A stretch of 52,099 nucleotides of DNA from a virus: IMG/VR virus record IMGVR_UViG_3300047318_000360, positions 1 through 52,099 of that record; one strand, written 5' to 3'. A program made the translations under genes and the position numbers. The notes below the pieces were generated by a model, which worked only from the letters and a program-made list of their open reading frames with translations, did no database searches and was not told the DNA's origin. Positions 36,820 to 45,106 of the stretch are shown here, in pieces. How positions within the stretch are numbered: position 1 is the first letter of the stretch; every line of letters begins with the position of its first letter.

Positions 36820-39462
36820 TTATATAACCAGATAAACGTCAGCGTAGTTAAGAACTTTCGGCTGGGTAGTTTTCAATCTAACAGTGAGGCGGTCTTTGTT
36901 GACAGCGTTCTGTTCGATCTTATCAATCACATACCCGGTCAGAGGAGCACCAATACGTGGCAGTTTCTTACTCATCAGTAACTCACTAGCAGCAACCACA
37001 GTTTGACGAACAACTCCGATAGTCTCTGGAGTGATGTTCCACTTACCGATAAATGGAGTAAGTTTTTCACGGTAATAGTAGCTCAGGAAGTCCCAGTTCT
37101 TGACAGCTTGCAGTTCACGATATTCATAAACGCTCATGTCGGTAGTCAGTTCATGACGAACGTAGGGCAGACCACCGCCTGTTTCTTGAACAAACAAGAA
37201 CGTACCTGCTTCAGCCATTGTGTTCAGTTGAGCACGAGTGAAGTAGAAGTTCGAGTTCTTCAGATCACTGACACCAGCAATACCAATATTAGTGAAACCT
37301 TGTTGACTTGGGAATCCAGCAACCAGACCAGCCACAGCACAAGCCAAGTAGTAGCCAGGCAGAACTACGTCACGACCGTTCACATTGATTACAACCGTAT
37401 CTGGCTGGATGTGAATGAAACGGTTAGAACTAAAGCTCTTTGACATTGCAGCAATCGCAGTAGCCTTCTGAGTCTTAGTCAGAGTACGCTTAACGTAGTA
37501 ACTAACAGCAGTAGCAGTACCAGAAGCCTGGACTTGAACTTGCTGATTCGAAATAACGTTAAGAACCTGCATAGTACCAATTGGGCTTGGAGCACCACTA
37601 CCAGCCGTAACATTAACAATATCACCTGGCACAACCCCATCAGAGATAAAGGTAGCGTTAGACGCAGTAAGAATGTAATTACCAGCAGTCAGAGTGATAG
37701 TGTTATTACCACTGTTTGCGTTAACCAGAGTACTATCGAAAGGACCAATACTTGAAGTAGTTGGAATCGCAGTATTACCAATAGTCACACGCCAAGCAGC
37801 TTGTTCTGGTTTACTCATATTCTCCGAATGCAATGCGAAAGCTTGGAGAATAGCAGGGCTTTGGCTCAGAGGAACCAAGCTGTATACTCGCTCGCCTTCA
37901 GCAAGATCAAGGGCTGCAAAATAGCCAGCATTGTCATTGCTCGAAATAGCAATTGCACGGGTACGAGTTCCACCGCTGTTAGCCATAGCCAACTGACAAC
38001 CTAACGCCAGAGGATTCAGTTCACTAACAACACCGAACAGACCTAGATTTTCATCATCACTCTCAATGCTTAGAACCGATCCACTTAGATCAGTACGCAG
38101 AGCACGGTATGCTAAGTGAACGTTAGCCGAGATAACTTTACCGTAGATGATTTCCGAACCAGCATTGATTGTTAGAGTACCTGCAGCAGCAGTGTTCGAA
38201 GTATCTAAGTTAGCTCCTCCACTGATCGGCTTAGTAACTGGCATCAATTGGTTATTAAACAGCTTACGGGTACGGAACTGGAATAACGAACGTTTCTGAA
38301 TAACAGAACCAGAAGGAACAGTAGTGGTCGTAGCTGGAACTAGGCCAGAAACAACAGCACCAGTTAAGGTACCAATAACAGCTTCAAGATCAGCACCGTT
38401 AGCACCTGCACCTTTGATGAGGATAGTATCCCCAGTTGCAAATCCTACTGCACTCGTCAGAGTGAAACCATTGGCACCAGCAGTGATGATTGCAGTGGAG
38501 GTAGTAGCTGCTTGTACGTTTGCAGGCAGAACATCAGCTAGAGAAATATTTGTAACATTACCGGTAGCTGAGCTGATAGCAGTAACAGTCGAGCTGAATG
38601 TTCTTGGTGTTGCAGTAATATCAGTATATGCAACTGAAACTTCATCACCACTTTCAATCATCAGTGTTGAGGTTGTTGCATTTACATTGTTCAGTGCAAT
38701 CTTGGTCATTACAGCATTGGTAACGGTAGTTCCTACTGCTCTATCGATAGTAAACACAGCACCTGCAATTACAGTAATCTTTGCAGTAAGAAGTGCTCCA
38801 CCTGCACCTGCACCAACTAAGGTGAAGGTATCCCCAACAACATAATTAGTAGGATTGGTAACACCAGTAACAGTGGTTGCAGCCGCAGTAGCAGTACCAG
38901 TACCACTAGCAGCCGAGTAATAGATTGCGCTAGAACCCCCATAACCATTAAAACCAGTAGATACAGTTTCTACTTTTGCTTGGTTCACAAATACCTGAAT
39001 CGAAGCAGTGTCAATTACTTGACCCGGAATCTGACTTGGCAAAGTAAAAGTTGTATTTACAAGTGGGTTAGACAGGACAGCTTTTTTAGTAACAGCAGCA
39101 CTAGTTACACTGGTACCTGCAGCGGTATCCAGAGTTAAAACTGATCCTAATGCAGCAGTAACGGTAGCAGAAAGCAATGCACCGCTGCTACCTGCACCTG
39201 TGACAAACACGTTATCACCAACCACGAAAGGTGGGATAGAGTCGAAGGTTAAGGTATAGCTACCAACAACGATTGTTGCCGTTGCTGTAGATGCAGAAAT
39301 TGCTGCAGTTTTTACCAAAGCTGCCGTGCTGCCTGCAACGTAAGAAATTACGTTATAAGCTGGTCCTACGATGCAAGATTCCAGATCAGGCGTGACATCG
39401 GCTACACCACTAGCATTCTCTAGCTCCTGGTATACTTGGACGCTTGGGACGACATATGACAT
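36820..39462 (-). CDS. Tail sheath protein (880 aa)
   Basis: The N-terminal start (SYVVPSVQVYQELEN) and C-terminal domain (KNWDFLSYYYREKLTPFIGKW, VVAASELLMSKKLPRIG, PLTGYVIDKIEQ) fit contractile tail sheath proteins, whose ends link neighbours in the helical sheath. At 880 aa it is much longer than a typical 500-700 aa sheath. The extra length includes three related ~50-residue segments (about 80-130, 208-257, 341-392) sharing VGD, G-A-G-x-x-G-A-x-L and G-T-x-V. Late box 90 bp upstream; strong AGGAG site. Confidence 0.85.
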   Translation of the reverse strand: MSYVVPSVQVYQELENASGVADVTPDLESCIVGPAYNVISYVAGSTAALVKTAAISASTATATIVVGSYTLTFDSIPPFVVGDNVFVTGAGSSGALLSATVTAALGSVLTLDTAAGTSVTSAAVTKKAVLSNPLVNTTFTLPSQIPGQVIDTASIQVFVNQAKVETVSTGFNGYGGSSAIYYSAASGTGTATAAATTVTGVTNPTNYVVGDTFTLVGAGAGGALLTAKITVIAGAVFTIDRAVGTTVTNAVMTKIALNNVNATTSTLMIESGDEVSVAYTDITATPRTFSSTVTAISSATGNVTNISLADVLPANVQAATTSTAIITAGANGFTLTSAVGFATGDTILIKGAGANGADLEAVIGTLTGAVVSGLVPATTTTVPSGSVIQKRSLFQFRTRKLFNNQLMPVTKPISGGANLDTSNTAAAGTLTINAGSEIIYGKVISANVHLAYRALRTDLSGSVLSIESDDENLGLFGVVSELNPLALGCQLAMANSGGTRTRAIAISSNDNAGYFAALDLAEGERVYSLVPLSQSPAILQAFALHSENMSKPEQAAWRVTIGNTAIPTTSSIGPFDSTLVNANSGNNTITLTAGNYILTASNATFISDGVVPGDIVNVTAGSGAPSPIGTMQVLNVISNQQVQVQASGTATAVSYYVKRTLTKTQKATAIAAMSKSFSSNRFIHIQPDTVVINVNGRDVVLPGYYLACAVAGLVAGFPSQQGFTNIGIAGVSDLKNSNFYFTRAQLNTMAEAGTFLFVQETGGGLPYVRHELTTDMSVYEYRELQAVKNWDFLSYYYREKLTPFIGKWNITPETIGVVRQTVVAASELLMSKKLPRIGAPLTGYVIDKIEQNAVNKDRLTVRLKTTQPKVLNYADVYLVI

Positions 39463-39531
39463 TATTAAAACTCCTATTTTATTAATCGATTAGTATCCAT
39501 CGCATTCTGTGCGCTAGACGAAATTTGAACT

Positions 39532-39549
39532 TGTTAGACAAACCTAACA
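39532..39549 (-). promoter_or_regulatory. Leader hairpin of the sheath gene
   Basis: TGTTAG-GTTTGT-CTAACA on the minus strand, perfect 6 bp, directly after the promoter box. Confidence 0.55.
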
Positions 39550-39552
39550 TAA

Positions 39553-39562
39553 ACTTATTTTA
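39553..39562 (-). promoter_or_regulatory. TAAAATAAGT late-type promoter box (sheath)
   Basis: Identical to the boxes before the tube and capsid-decoration genes. Confidence 0.65.
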
Positions 39563-39608
39563 GCAGGCAGAATAGCCATTACCGAATTTTTAATATCTTA
39601 CCTAAATA

Positions 39609-39618
39609 TTGGTATAAG
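39609..39618 (+). promoter_or_regulatory. TTGGTATAAG promoter
   Basis: Exact box followed by AAATATACA, 73 bp before ATG 39691. Confidence 0.7.
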
Positions 39619-39690
39619 AAATATACAATGGAGAACTAAACTTCATGTAAATAATATTTATCCTGAGACCCTATTAAGAGGAATTGAACA

Positions 39691-40095
39691 ATGTTTGGAT
39701 TTATCTGCAATGTTGTGCTGGCTGTCTTGATCGTTTATCCGTTTGTGAAAACCCGTAAATCCGGTTTCAGCAAAATGATGCTATCTCCACCATGGAGTAT
39801 CTTCCAAAATTCATTTATGCGTATGTTTGACATTGAATGCCAGACTTCTGCAAAAGATCTTTTGGAAAAGGGAGAACTTAAGATCATGAGTTTTAGTAGT
39901 ATGGTAACAACGGTTGTATGGAGCGTAATATTGAGCAAGTTCGTGGTTGTATATATCTCTACTTACTTCTGCAGTCCATGGCTGATAGTAGTGTACATTG
40001 TCACTACCCTGGTTCGTATGCCGGTCTTCTACGTAGGTTATTTGCGTGTTAACAAATACATTAATAACCCAAAGTTAATCAAACGTATAGCTTAG
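39691..40095 (+). CDS. Membrane protein (134 aa)
   Basis: ATG follows AGAGGAATTGAAC. Three hydrophobic segments are visible: about residues 3-18, 68-88 and 92-115. Between the first two lies a soluble charged loop. Probably an inner-membrane protein; no family recognised. The next unit also encodes a membrane protein of similar size. Confidence 0.65.
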   Translation: MFGFICNVVLAVLIVYPFVKTRKSGFSKMMLSPPWSIFQNSFMRMFDIECQTSAKDLLEKGELKIMSFSSMVTTVVWSVILSKFVVVYISTYFCSPWLIVVYIVTTLVRMPVFYVGYLRVNKYINNPKLIKRIA

Positions 40096-40107
40096 CGTAA
40101 GCTAAGA

Positions 40108-40136
40108 AGAAAGCCTGTATCCTATGGCTTTCTTTT
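40108..40136 (+). terminator. Terminator with preceding GTAA hairpin
   Basis: AGAAAGCC / GGCTTTCT stem and T run. Just upstream CTTAGC-GTAA-GCTAAG (40091-40106) overlaps the stop codon. Confidence 0.75.
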
Positions 40137-40155
40137 ACATTAATCCTGTTTAAAT

Positions 40156-40165
40156 TTGGTATAAG
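40156..40165 (+). promoter_or_regulatory. TTGGTATAAG promoter
   Basis: Exact box, 42 bp before ATG 40207. Confidence 0.7.
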
Positions 40166-40206
40166 AATAAGGTAATACCCCTATAACTATAACGAAGGAA
40201 ACCATC

Positions 40207-40581
40207 ATGAGCATGACTTCTGCACTCTATGTATTAAACACTTTCAGTGTATTATGGCTTCTGGTATATAATCATGAAATGTACTTAGGCTTTTTCAACA
40301 GAACTAACAAAAAGTTCTGGGATCGTAGATGGAAGAAGCTCACAGCTTCTCTGGCGAATTTTACCAAGTTGAATTTTCCTACCACCAATTTGGTAAGAGT
40401 CATCTGCATCTCGACTGAAGTTGTTAATATTGCATTTTTAATATTGACTGCAAAGTATTGCCATTGGGTATTCACATTAACAATAACACTGCTACACATT
40501 CTGACATTACCGGTATTGTTCGAGTCCTACAAATTTTCAGTTCAATATTCCAAGGTAATTGATAAGCGATTTCATCATTAG
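40207..40581 (+). CDS. Membrane protein (124 aa)
   Basis: ATG follows GAAGGAAACCATC. Hydrophobic segments at about residues 6-20, 60-80 and 84-100, with a basic loop after the first. Similar layout to the 134-aa protein upstream, though no clear sequence match is seen. Function unknown. Confidence 0.65.
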   Translation: MSMTSALYVLNTFSVLWLLVYNHEMYLGFFNRTNKKFWDRRWKKLTASLANFTKLNFPTTNLVRVICISTEVVNIAFLILTAKYCHWVFTLTITLLHILTLPVLFESYKFSVQYSKVIDKRFHH

Positions 40582-40590
40582 AAGTAATTA

Positions 40591-40619
40591 AAAGCCCTGC
40601 AATCGCAGGGCTTTTTTTT
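40591..40619 (+). terminator. Terminator between convergent genes
   Basis: AAAGCCCTGC-AATC-GCAGGGCTTT with T run and AG; overlaps the stop of 40618-41199. Confidence 0.85.
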
Positions 40620-41199
40620 AGAGTTCTGCCATTTCTACAAAGAAATCTTTTATCTTCAGTGCATCCTGATTTACTCTCCAGTCTTCTTCCATTATAAATG
40701 GTAAGTTTATTACTACTTTAAACTTTTCAGAACTATCTTTATCAGGAGTACATTCCCCTACTTGCATAGGAATACCTAGTTCATTAAACCCCTGGGTATC
40801 ACATAGTAGAGGCCTAGACCAAATGATGAAGTGAGAAACCATATCTGTGATAAGTTCACATGTACCTTCTTCTCTTGCCTCTATAATGATTTGTATACTA
40901 CCCTGTATAAACACCATGTTGGTACGATCAGACTTACCCTTTAGTTGTTCAATACTCTTACTCTCAACTAAGTTATCGGTCAGACCTGTCTTGTTAATTT
41001 GATAGGTGGATCTTCCTACAAGTACTCTAGGAGCAGCCTCTAGTTTGACGTTATGAAAATCATTAATAGTAGCTACCTCTATTGTTCTTTTCTTCTCATT
41101 TTCATCCCAAATCAAATTAGCTTGTTTAGCATAGTGTGTAAAGAAATAACGTAAAGGTTTAACTATAAGATCAGTTACTAGTAATGGTGAAAATCTCAT
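40618..41199 (-). CDS. Putative neck/tail completion protein (193 aa)
   Basis: Alpha/beta protein with SIQIIIEAREEGTCELITDMV and a following IIWSRPLL. Proteins of this size at the end of a connector gene set often cap the tail or close the neck, but no family is recognised. It is the last gene of the 43.7-40.6 kb unit and overlaps the small gene before it by 4 nt. Confidence 0.5.
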   Translation of the reverse strand: MRFSPLLVTDLIVKPLRYFFTHYAKQANLIWDENEKKRTIEVATINDFHNVKLEAAPRVLVGRSTYQINKTGLTDNLVESKSIEQLKGKSDRTNMVFIQGSIQIIIEAREEGTCELITDMVSHFIIWSRPLLCDTQGFNELGIPMQVGECTPDKDSSEKFKVVINLPFIMEEDWRVNQDALKIKDFFVEMAEL

Positions 41200-41360
41200 T
41201 TCTTTTTACGCTTTTTATCTTGTTTAAATTGTGAGTGAATAGAACTCATATCATCCATTCTACCTTTGAGATCCAGAGCGGTATCCACTAGGCCATGTTT
41301 ACGATTTGACTTACCACCTAACCTGATTGTTCTAGCTATTTTTTCTAGGTATATGTTCAT
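41196..41360 (-). CDS. Small protein with YLEKIA tag (54 aa)
   Basis: ATG 41360 follows an AAGGATTACAC site. The chain begins MNIYLEKIARTIRLGG and ends in a Lys/Arg-rich run. The first five or six residues match the N-terminal tag of proteins at 49602, 24205 and 24993. It overlaps both neighbours by 4 nt, which supports real translation. Possibly the tag marks proteins for packaging or processing. Confidence 0.65.
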   Translation of the reverse strand: MNIYLEKIARTIRLGGKSNRKHGLVDTALDLKGRMDDMSSIHSQFKQDKKRKKK

Positions 41361-42259
41361 GTGTAATCCTTTGGGAATTCTGGCAAGTCTCGTGTTACAA
41401 GTTCATTCTCAACTTCACTCTTAGGTACTTGCACAAGTTTGAGTATCTGTCTGACAGTGTTGCTTTGCAAGCTTGTACTACTAATATCATCTACCTTGAA
41501 TACTACCCAATCACCTGTTCTAACTAATAGATCGTCATTTCTTATTTCAGGTAAACTGATGGTCCATGCACTAGCTTCACTAGGTTCAAACTTACCAAAA
41601 TAGGTCTTAGCCAAAGTACTTGGAATAGAATCATACTGTACGTAACATGGGGCTGGTTCGAAGTAACCTCCTCGGAAACTAGTTCCTACACAAGTTGGGC
41701 AGTTATCTCTAATAACCTTTTCAAGGGTTTTACTCCAACAGTCGGGACATTTAGCACCATAAGTTTTACGTCTAAAAAGATACGTTTTAGACCCATTGAA
41801 GTTCCTGAGCAGAATCTGTTCTCTACGTTGAATTTCATTGCTACGCAGGTTTACCCAACCGTGCTGACTAGTACTCCAACTAATAGTAGCAGATCTAATA
41901 GTAGCATGTCCTTTGTCTAAAAGAATAGCCTCAACAACATAGAATCCTCTATTAAACTTTCTATATTCTTGGGTCCCTGAATCCATTAAGTAAGTTCCAT
42001 CAATAGGAGTAGGATTTAATTTTTCAAATTCAGAATCCTCAACCTCAGAGAAATATACATTGAACTTACAGTTACCCCAATCTGCTGGAATAGCCCATTG
42101 GACAGCAATATGCTTGTACCATCTAGGGTATACCTGAACAGAAATGTTAGGAGATATGTTTGTGGAATTTAAAGCAGAACTAGGCCTCAAACTATTGTCA
42201 TGTCTATACACGGCAGTTTGTGCCAAGAATCCGAAGTTGATTGAAGTATTAAAGCTCAT
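41357..42259 (-). CDS. Virion protein with zinc-ribbon-like insert (300 aa)
   Basis: Beta-rich N-terminal half with Ig/fibronectin-like features (VYPRWYKHIAVQWAIP, then NVYFSEVED). From about residue 170 come CPDC and CPTC, a likely zinc ribbon. The C-terminal part is again beta-rich (TGDWVVFKVDD). Position among connector genes suggests a neck or head-tail joining protein; the family is not named. A TAAAATAAAG stretch lies directly before the ATG, leaving no room for a ribosome binding site. Confidence 0.5.
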   Translation of the reverse strand: MSFNTSINFGFLAQTAVYRHDNSLRPSSALNSTNISPNISVQVYPRWYKHIAVQWAIPADWGNCKFNVYFSEVEDSEFEKLNPTPIDGTYLMDSGTQEYRKFNRGFYVVEAILLDKGHATIRSATISWSTSQHGWVNLRSNEIQRREQILLRNFNGSKTYLFRRKTYGAKCPDCWSKTLEKVIRDNCPTCVGTSFRGGYFEPAPCYVQYDSIPSTLAKTYFGKFEPSEASAWTISLPEIRNDDLLVRTGDWVVFKVDDISSTSLQSNTVRQILKLVQVPKSEVENELVTRDLPEFPKDYT

Positions 42260-42299
42260 ACTTTATTTTAGATAGTTAATTAAAGAATGATACTTAGTT

Positions 42300-42309
42300 T
42301 TGGTATAAG
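42300..42309 (+). promoter_or_regulatory. TTGGTATAAG promoter of a small RNA
   Basis: Exact box followed by AAAAGTATGG. No protein gene with a ribosome binding site follows before the terminator at 42462-42501. Confidence 0.7.
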
Positions 42310-42315
42310 AAAAGT

Positions 42316-42501
42316 ATGGACAACTATTAAGTCCATCCAGGCAAACCCTAATTCTTTAATTAGTAACAGTTTTCGGAGCTAGGCTTCCGACCTTCGCTGG
42401 GAGTATGATGCAGCTATCATTGAGACAAACCATTGTTTCTGATAATCATATTCACAGCTTTGCCAAGGGTCGAGCTTACACTCTTCCTTTGGCTTTTTTT
42501 T
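42316..42501 (+). ncRNA. Candidate small structured RNA (~185 nt)
   Basis: Between an exact promoter box and a terminator lies a chain of hairpins: ATGGAC/GTCCAT, CTAATT-CTTT-AATTAG, TCGGA/TTCCGA, ATGAT/ATCAT, GAGACAA-ACCA-TTGTTTC, and the closing GCCAAGG/CCTTTGGC with eight T. No ORF with a ribosome binding site is present. It lies between two minus-strand connector genes and is antisense to neither coding part. Role unknown; host-regulating sRNA and phage RNA decoy are options. Confidence 0.65.
42462..42501 (+). terminator. Terminator of the small RNA
   Basis: GCCAAGG / CCTTTGGC stem with a T8 run, ending just before the stop of the minus-strand gene 42505-42939. Confidence 0.75.
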
Positions 42502-42504
42502 CGT

Positions 42505-42939
42505 TTACCAAATTGGAAAGTATGCGCTGTCACCAGAAAGTCCGCCCCAACCGGAATCCATATTCTGTTGAATCTTAAGGGCTCTGGCGGCGCTATCAAA
42601 GTTTTGATGGAATCCTGCAGATAAGTTTTTATAAAGCTCACTACGCTCTTCTATAGGGATCTGTAGACCCCCATCAGAATAGTTCATAGTGTTACGGGCT
42701 AGCAGTACAGACTTACCTTCGAACATATGCCATAAAGTACCCCATAACATAATGGATTTAGATGGAAAATTATTTTGATTCCAGCTACTCACAGGAGTCA
42801 TTGTATTAAAAGAGTCTATAGCAAGGCTAATGCACATAGACACATAGGTGTTCGAAAACTCCTCACCTTCGATGAGATAGTTATTCGGAGCGTAGTCCGA
42901 AGCAAATTCACGAACTTCATCGAGAGTGAGGACTGACAT
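42505..42939 (-). CDS. Putative head-tail connector protein (144 aa)
   Basis: N-terminus LTLDEVREFASDYAPNN, a central helix pair with AIDSFNTMTP, then FPSKSIMLWGTLWHMFEGKS and YSDGGLQIPIEERSELY. The small helical fold with a conserved Trp/Gly end recalls phage head-tail adaptors, which bind the portal ring. Position next to other neck-type genes agrees. The family call is by resemblance only. Confidence 0.5.
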   Translation of the reverse strand: MSVLTLDEVREFASDYAPNNYLIEGEEFSNTYVSMCISLAIDSFNTMTPVSSWNQNNFPSKSIMLWGTLWHMFEGKSVLLARNTMNYSDGGLQIPIEERSELYKNLSAGFHQNFDSAARALKIQQNMDSGWGGLSGDSAYFPIW

Positions 42940-42941
42940 AC

Positions 42942-43319
42942 TTATTTAACCTTTGCGGTTTTGGGTTTCTTTACATCGTGTTCAGCGGTAGTGGTTTCTG
43001 CGACTAGCTCTTGGCCAAGAAGAGTGCCGGTTGCTGCCTCAGCTGAAGCGCCTTCATTTTTAGATGCTAACAACTCTTCTTGGGTCATTCCAGTGTAAGG
43101 CTGAGTCACTGTAAAAGTAACACCTTCTTTTTTAACAGGTTCTGCAGGTCGGGTTAGACTAACCTCAACAAGACCCATATTTAACATATGAGTAATATCA
43201 TCACTGTTAAGTTGACCTTTATTAATTTCTAGGTATCCACCCCCAACAATCTCCATGTACCCACCATTAAGTAAAACAGTATGGTCAAGTTTGTTTACTA
43301 AAAAAATTTTGTCGCTCAT
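42942..43319 (-). CDS. Hypothetical virion-region protein (125 aa)
   Basis: Beta-rich first half (HTVLLNGGYMEIVGGGYLEI) followed by a linker rich in Thr, Glu and Ala and a Lys-rich tail (VKKPKTAKVK). No family recognised. Three bases separate it from the connector gene. Confidence 0.55.
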   Translation of the reverse strand: MSDKIFLVNKLDHTVLLNGGYMEIVGGGYLEINKGQLNSDDITHMLNMGLVEVSLTRPAEPVKKEGVTFTVTQPYTGMTQEELLASKNEGASAEAATGTLLGQELVAETTTAEHDVKKPKTAKVK

Positions 43320-43362
43320 TAAGTTCTTTCAAAAAGTTATTGTTACAAATAGTAGACTAAGT

Positions 43363-43692
43363 TTAATCTGTTCTACCCATCTTGTCAATGCGTTCTAGAA
43401 TTTTATTGTCTTTGTGCTGATGATACTTATGCAATCCTAAGAATCCAGCACCGCCAACTGCAGCTACCCCAAGTCCTGTTTTCACACGGGTTCTTAAGAC
43501 TGCTTTACTTTCTTTTCGTGCCAAGTTTTTAGCAATATGGATAGACCTCGGTCTGATGCCTGGAATGCCTAAATGAGATGCATTGTCCAATACATGAACT
43601 GCATTGTTTAATTTGCTTTTTGTACTTCCAGACAAGCGGTCACCGTATTTGATGACTTTATCTAGTATTTGATCAGAGTTAAATTTTGGCAT
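43363..43692 (-). CDS. Small protein with Gly-rich hydrophobic helix (109 aa)
   Basis: Basic helical N-terminal part, then a Gly/Ala-rich hydrophobic stretch (VKTGLGVAAVGGAGFLGLHKY, about residues 70-90) and a charged end. The same style (basic part plus Gly-rich helix) is seen in proteins at 49602, 50770 and 22866, possibly proteins ejected into the cell. First gene of this unit; a TTAAAATAG-like box lies at 43713-43721. Confidence 0.55.
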   Translation of the reverse strand: MPKFNSDQILDKVIKYGDRLSGSTKSKLNNAVHVLDNASHLGIPGIRPRSIHIAKNLARKESKAVLRTRVKTGLGVAAVGGAGFLGLHKYHQHKDNKILERIDKMGRTD

Positions 43693-43734
43693 AGTAGTAA
43701 GAGTATATCATCTATTTTAACAAACAAAGAAAAG

Positions 43735-43744
43735 CTGGTATAAG
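43735..43744 (+). promoter_or_regulatory. CTGGTATAAG promoter
   Basis: Box variant 32 bp before the GTG start at 43777. Confidence 0.65.
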
Positions 43745-43776
43745 GTTATTACAACAACCTATTAAAGGATTTTATC

Positions 43777-44061
43777 GTGACAGCAGAAACTTCAGAAGTG
43801 GGATTCCGAACAGATGTTTCTTTATCTCGTGTACAGATTAGTGTCCCAATAGGTAATACTATTCAGAATATTATCGGGTACATGAAAACTGGGGGTGTTA
43901 GTTTTTTAGAAATCTATACTTGGCAAAGGGGACTTAATGGTTTGACTCTCAGAGTTAGGAACTCCAAGTTCGATCCTGACCGTATTATGGTCCCAGCTAA
44001 TATGGGTCCTAAATCTCTTATTTGGTATGACGAAGGAATCAAAAATGATAAACCAGCATGA
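43777..44061 (+). CDS. Hypothetical protein (94 aa)
   Basis: GTG start after AAAGGATTTTATC. Beta-rich soluble protein; no family recognised. Its last 17 bases overlap the macro-domain gene, so the two are translated from one mRNA. Confidence 0.6.
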   Translation: MTAETSEVGFRTDVSLSRVQISVPIGNTIQNIIGYMKTGGVSFLEIYTWQRGLNGLTLRVRNSKFDPDRIMVPANMGPKSLIWYDEGIKNDKPA

Positions 44062-44566
44062 AGGTAATTTGTTAGATTTAAAAGAGGGCATCCTGGTTCA
44101 CGGATGTAATTGCCTTGGGGTTATGGGTTCGGGTATTGCAAAGCAGATTAAAGATAAATGGCCAGTTGTCTATAACTCGTACAAATATGAGAGTCGAACT
44201 TCTGGATTATTTTTAGGTAATATGTCTGTAATCCTTGGGCCTGGCTTTAGTAAGATCGAGCAATTAGACCTTGTTAAACACACTCATGTTTACTTTGATT
44301 CAACTCTGCCAGATCGAGTAATCGTGGTAAATGCGTTAACTCAGTTTGACACTGCTTCTAGTGAAAATGAAGTCGTAGTTGATTACGATGCCATTAGCGT
44401 AGCTTTTGCAAAGATCAAAATGATCGCCCGTGATACCAAACTTCCAGTGCACTTTCCTTTGATCGGATGTGGACTTGCAAATGGTAAGTGGGAAGAAGTT
44501 GGACCTCGTATCGAAGCTGCTCTAGGTGAAGACGTAGAGAAGCACCTGTGGATCTATAAGCCTTAA
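44045..44566 (+). CDS. Macro-domain protein (173 aa)
   Basis: ATG 44045 has an AAGGA site; an upstream in-frame ATG at 44027 is less likely. The ADP-ribose-binding macro fold shows as EGNLLD (6-11), ILVHGCNCLGVMGSGIAKQI (16-35), a middle strand VIVVNALTQFD and HFPLIGCGLANGKWEEV. Such proteins bind ADP-ribose or remove it from targets, or hydrolyse related phosphates. In phages they may undo ADP-ribose-based host defences; that is inference here. Confidence 0.88.
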   Translation: MINQHEGNLLDLKEGILVHGCNCLGVMGSGIAKQIKDKWPVVYNSYKYESRTSGLFLGNMSVILGPGFSKIEQLDLVKHTHVYFDSTLPDRVIVVNALTQFDTASSENEVVVDYDAISVAFAKIKMIARDTKLPVHFPLIGCGLANGKWEEVGPRIEAALGEDVEKHLWIYKP

Positions 44567-44587
44567 CTAATTTTTTTGGAATACTAA

Positions 44588-45097
44588 ATGATGAATCAGA
44601 ATCAAACGAATGCCTACGTTCGTAAACATGGTGTAAAACTTCCTAATGGTCAATACATGTTGACCAGTCCTTTATACGCATTTAAAAAAGTATACGGTGA
44701 AAGTCATCGAGAGTCTATTGCAAATCTAGTTATTCCTATTGGGGCAATTGTTAACTTAGCTCAAACCGAGGATTGTAAACTTCGTGCAAGTCAAGCTTAC
44801 TGCCATAGTATTGCACTTCAATACGGTGGCCAGAGTATCCGTTCTGCATGCTCTGGACACAGACAAGCCTTCAAGTATACATCCGGTACTTCTAAAGGAC
44901 TTACCACTAAAGATTTCCAAGGTATTGTTCTTGATCATGAAAATTACGTACAGGGTCCTAGGTATGTATCCACTCTTCCTATCGTAAATAAATTAAAAGC
45001 TTGTAAAGTAGTTCCAGATTCATTCGACACCTACACTAGTGAATGCTCTAACGGAATTCATTTCTTCGTAGAACTACAACGTGCTAAAAACTGGTAA
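44588..45097 (+). CDS. Hypothetical protein with Cys/His-rich features (169 aa)
   Basis: Short GGAA site; two consecutive ATG codons at the start. ASQAYCHSIALQYGG, then a repeated GTSKG-type turn, and the end ECSNGIHFFVELQRAKNW. The C-terminal C-x-x-G-I-H-F-F segment recalls an uncharacterised domain I have seen in viral and bacterial proteins, but I cannot name it with confidence. It follows the macro-domain gene in the same unit. Confidence 0.6.
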   Translation: MMNQNQTNAYVRKHGVKLPNGQYMLTSPLYAFKKVYGESHRESIANLVIPIGAIVNLAQTEDCKLRASQAYCHSIALQYGGQSIRSACSGHRQAFKYTSGTSKGLTTKDFQGIVLDHENYVQGPRYVSTLPIVNKLKACKVVPDSFDTYTSECSNGIHFFVELQRAKNW

Positions 45098-45106
45098 TAA
45101 ATAAAT

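Noticed and set aside
38324-38845. 173-aa plus-strand ORF opposite the sheath gene
   Set aside because: It arises from the low-complexity Ala/Thr/Val codons of the sheath read in reverse; no ribosome binding site.
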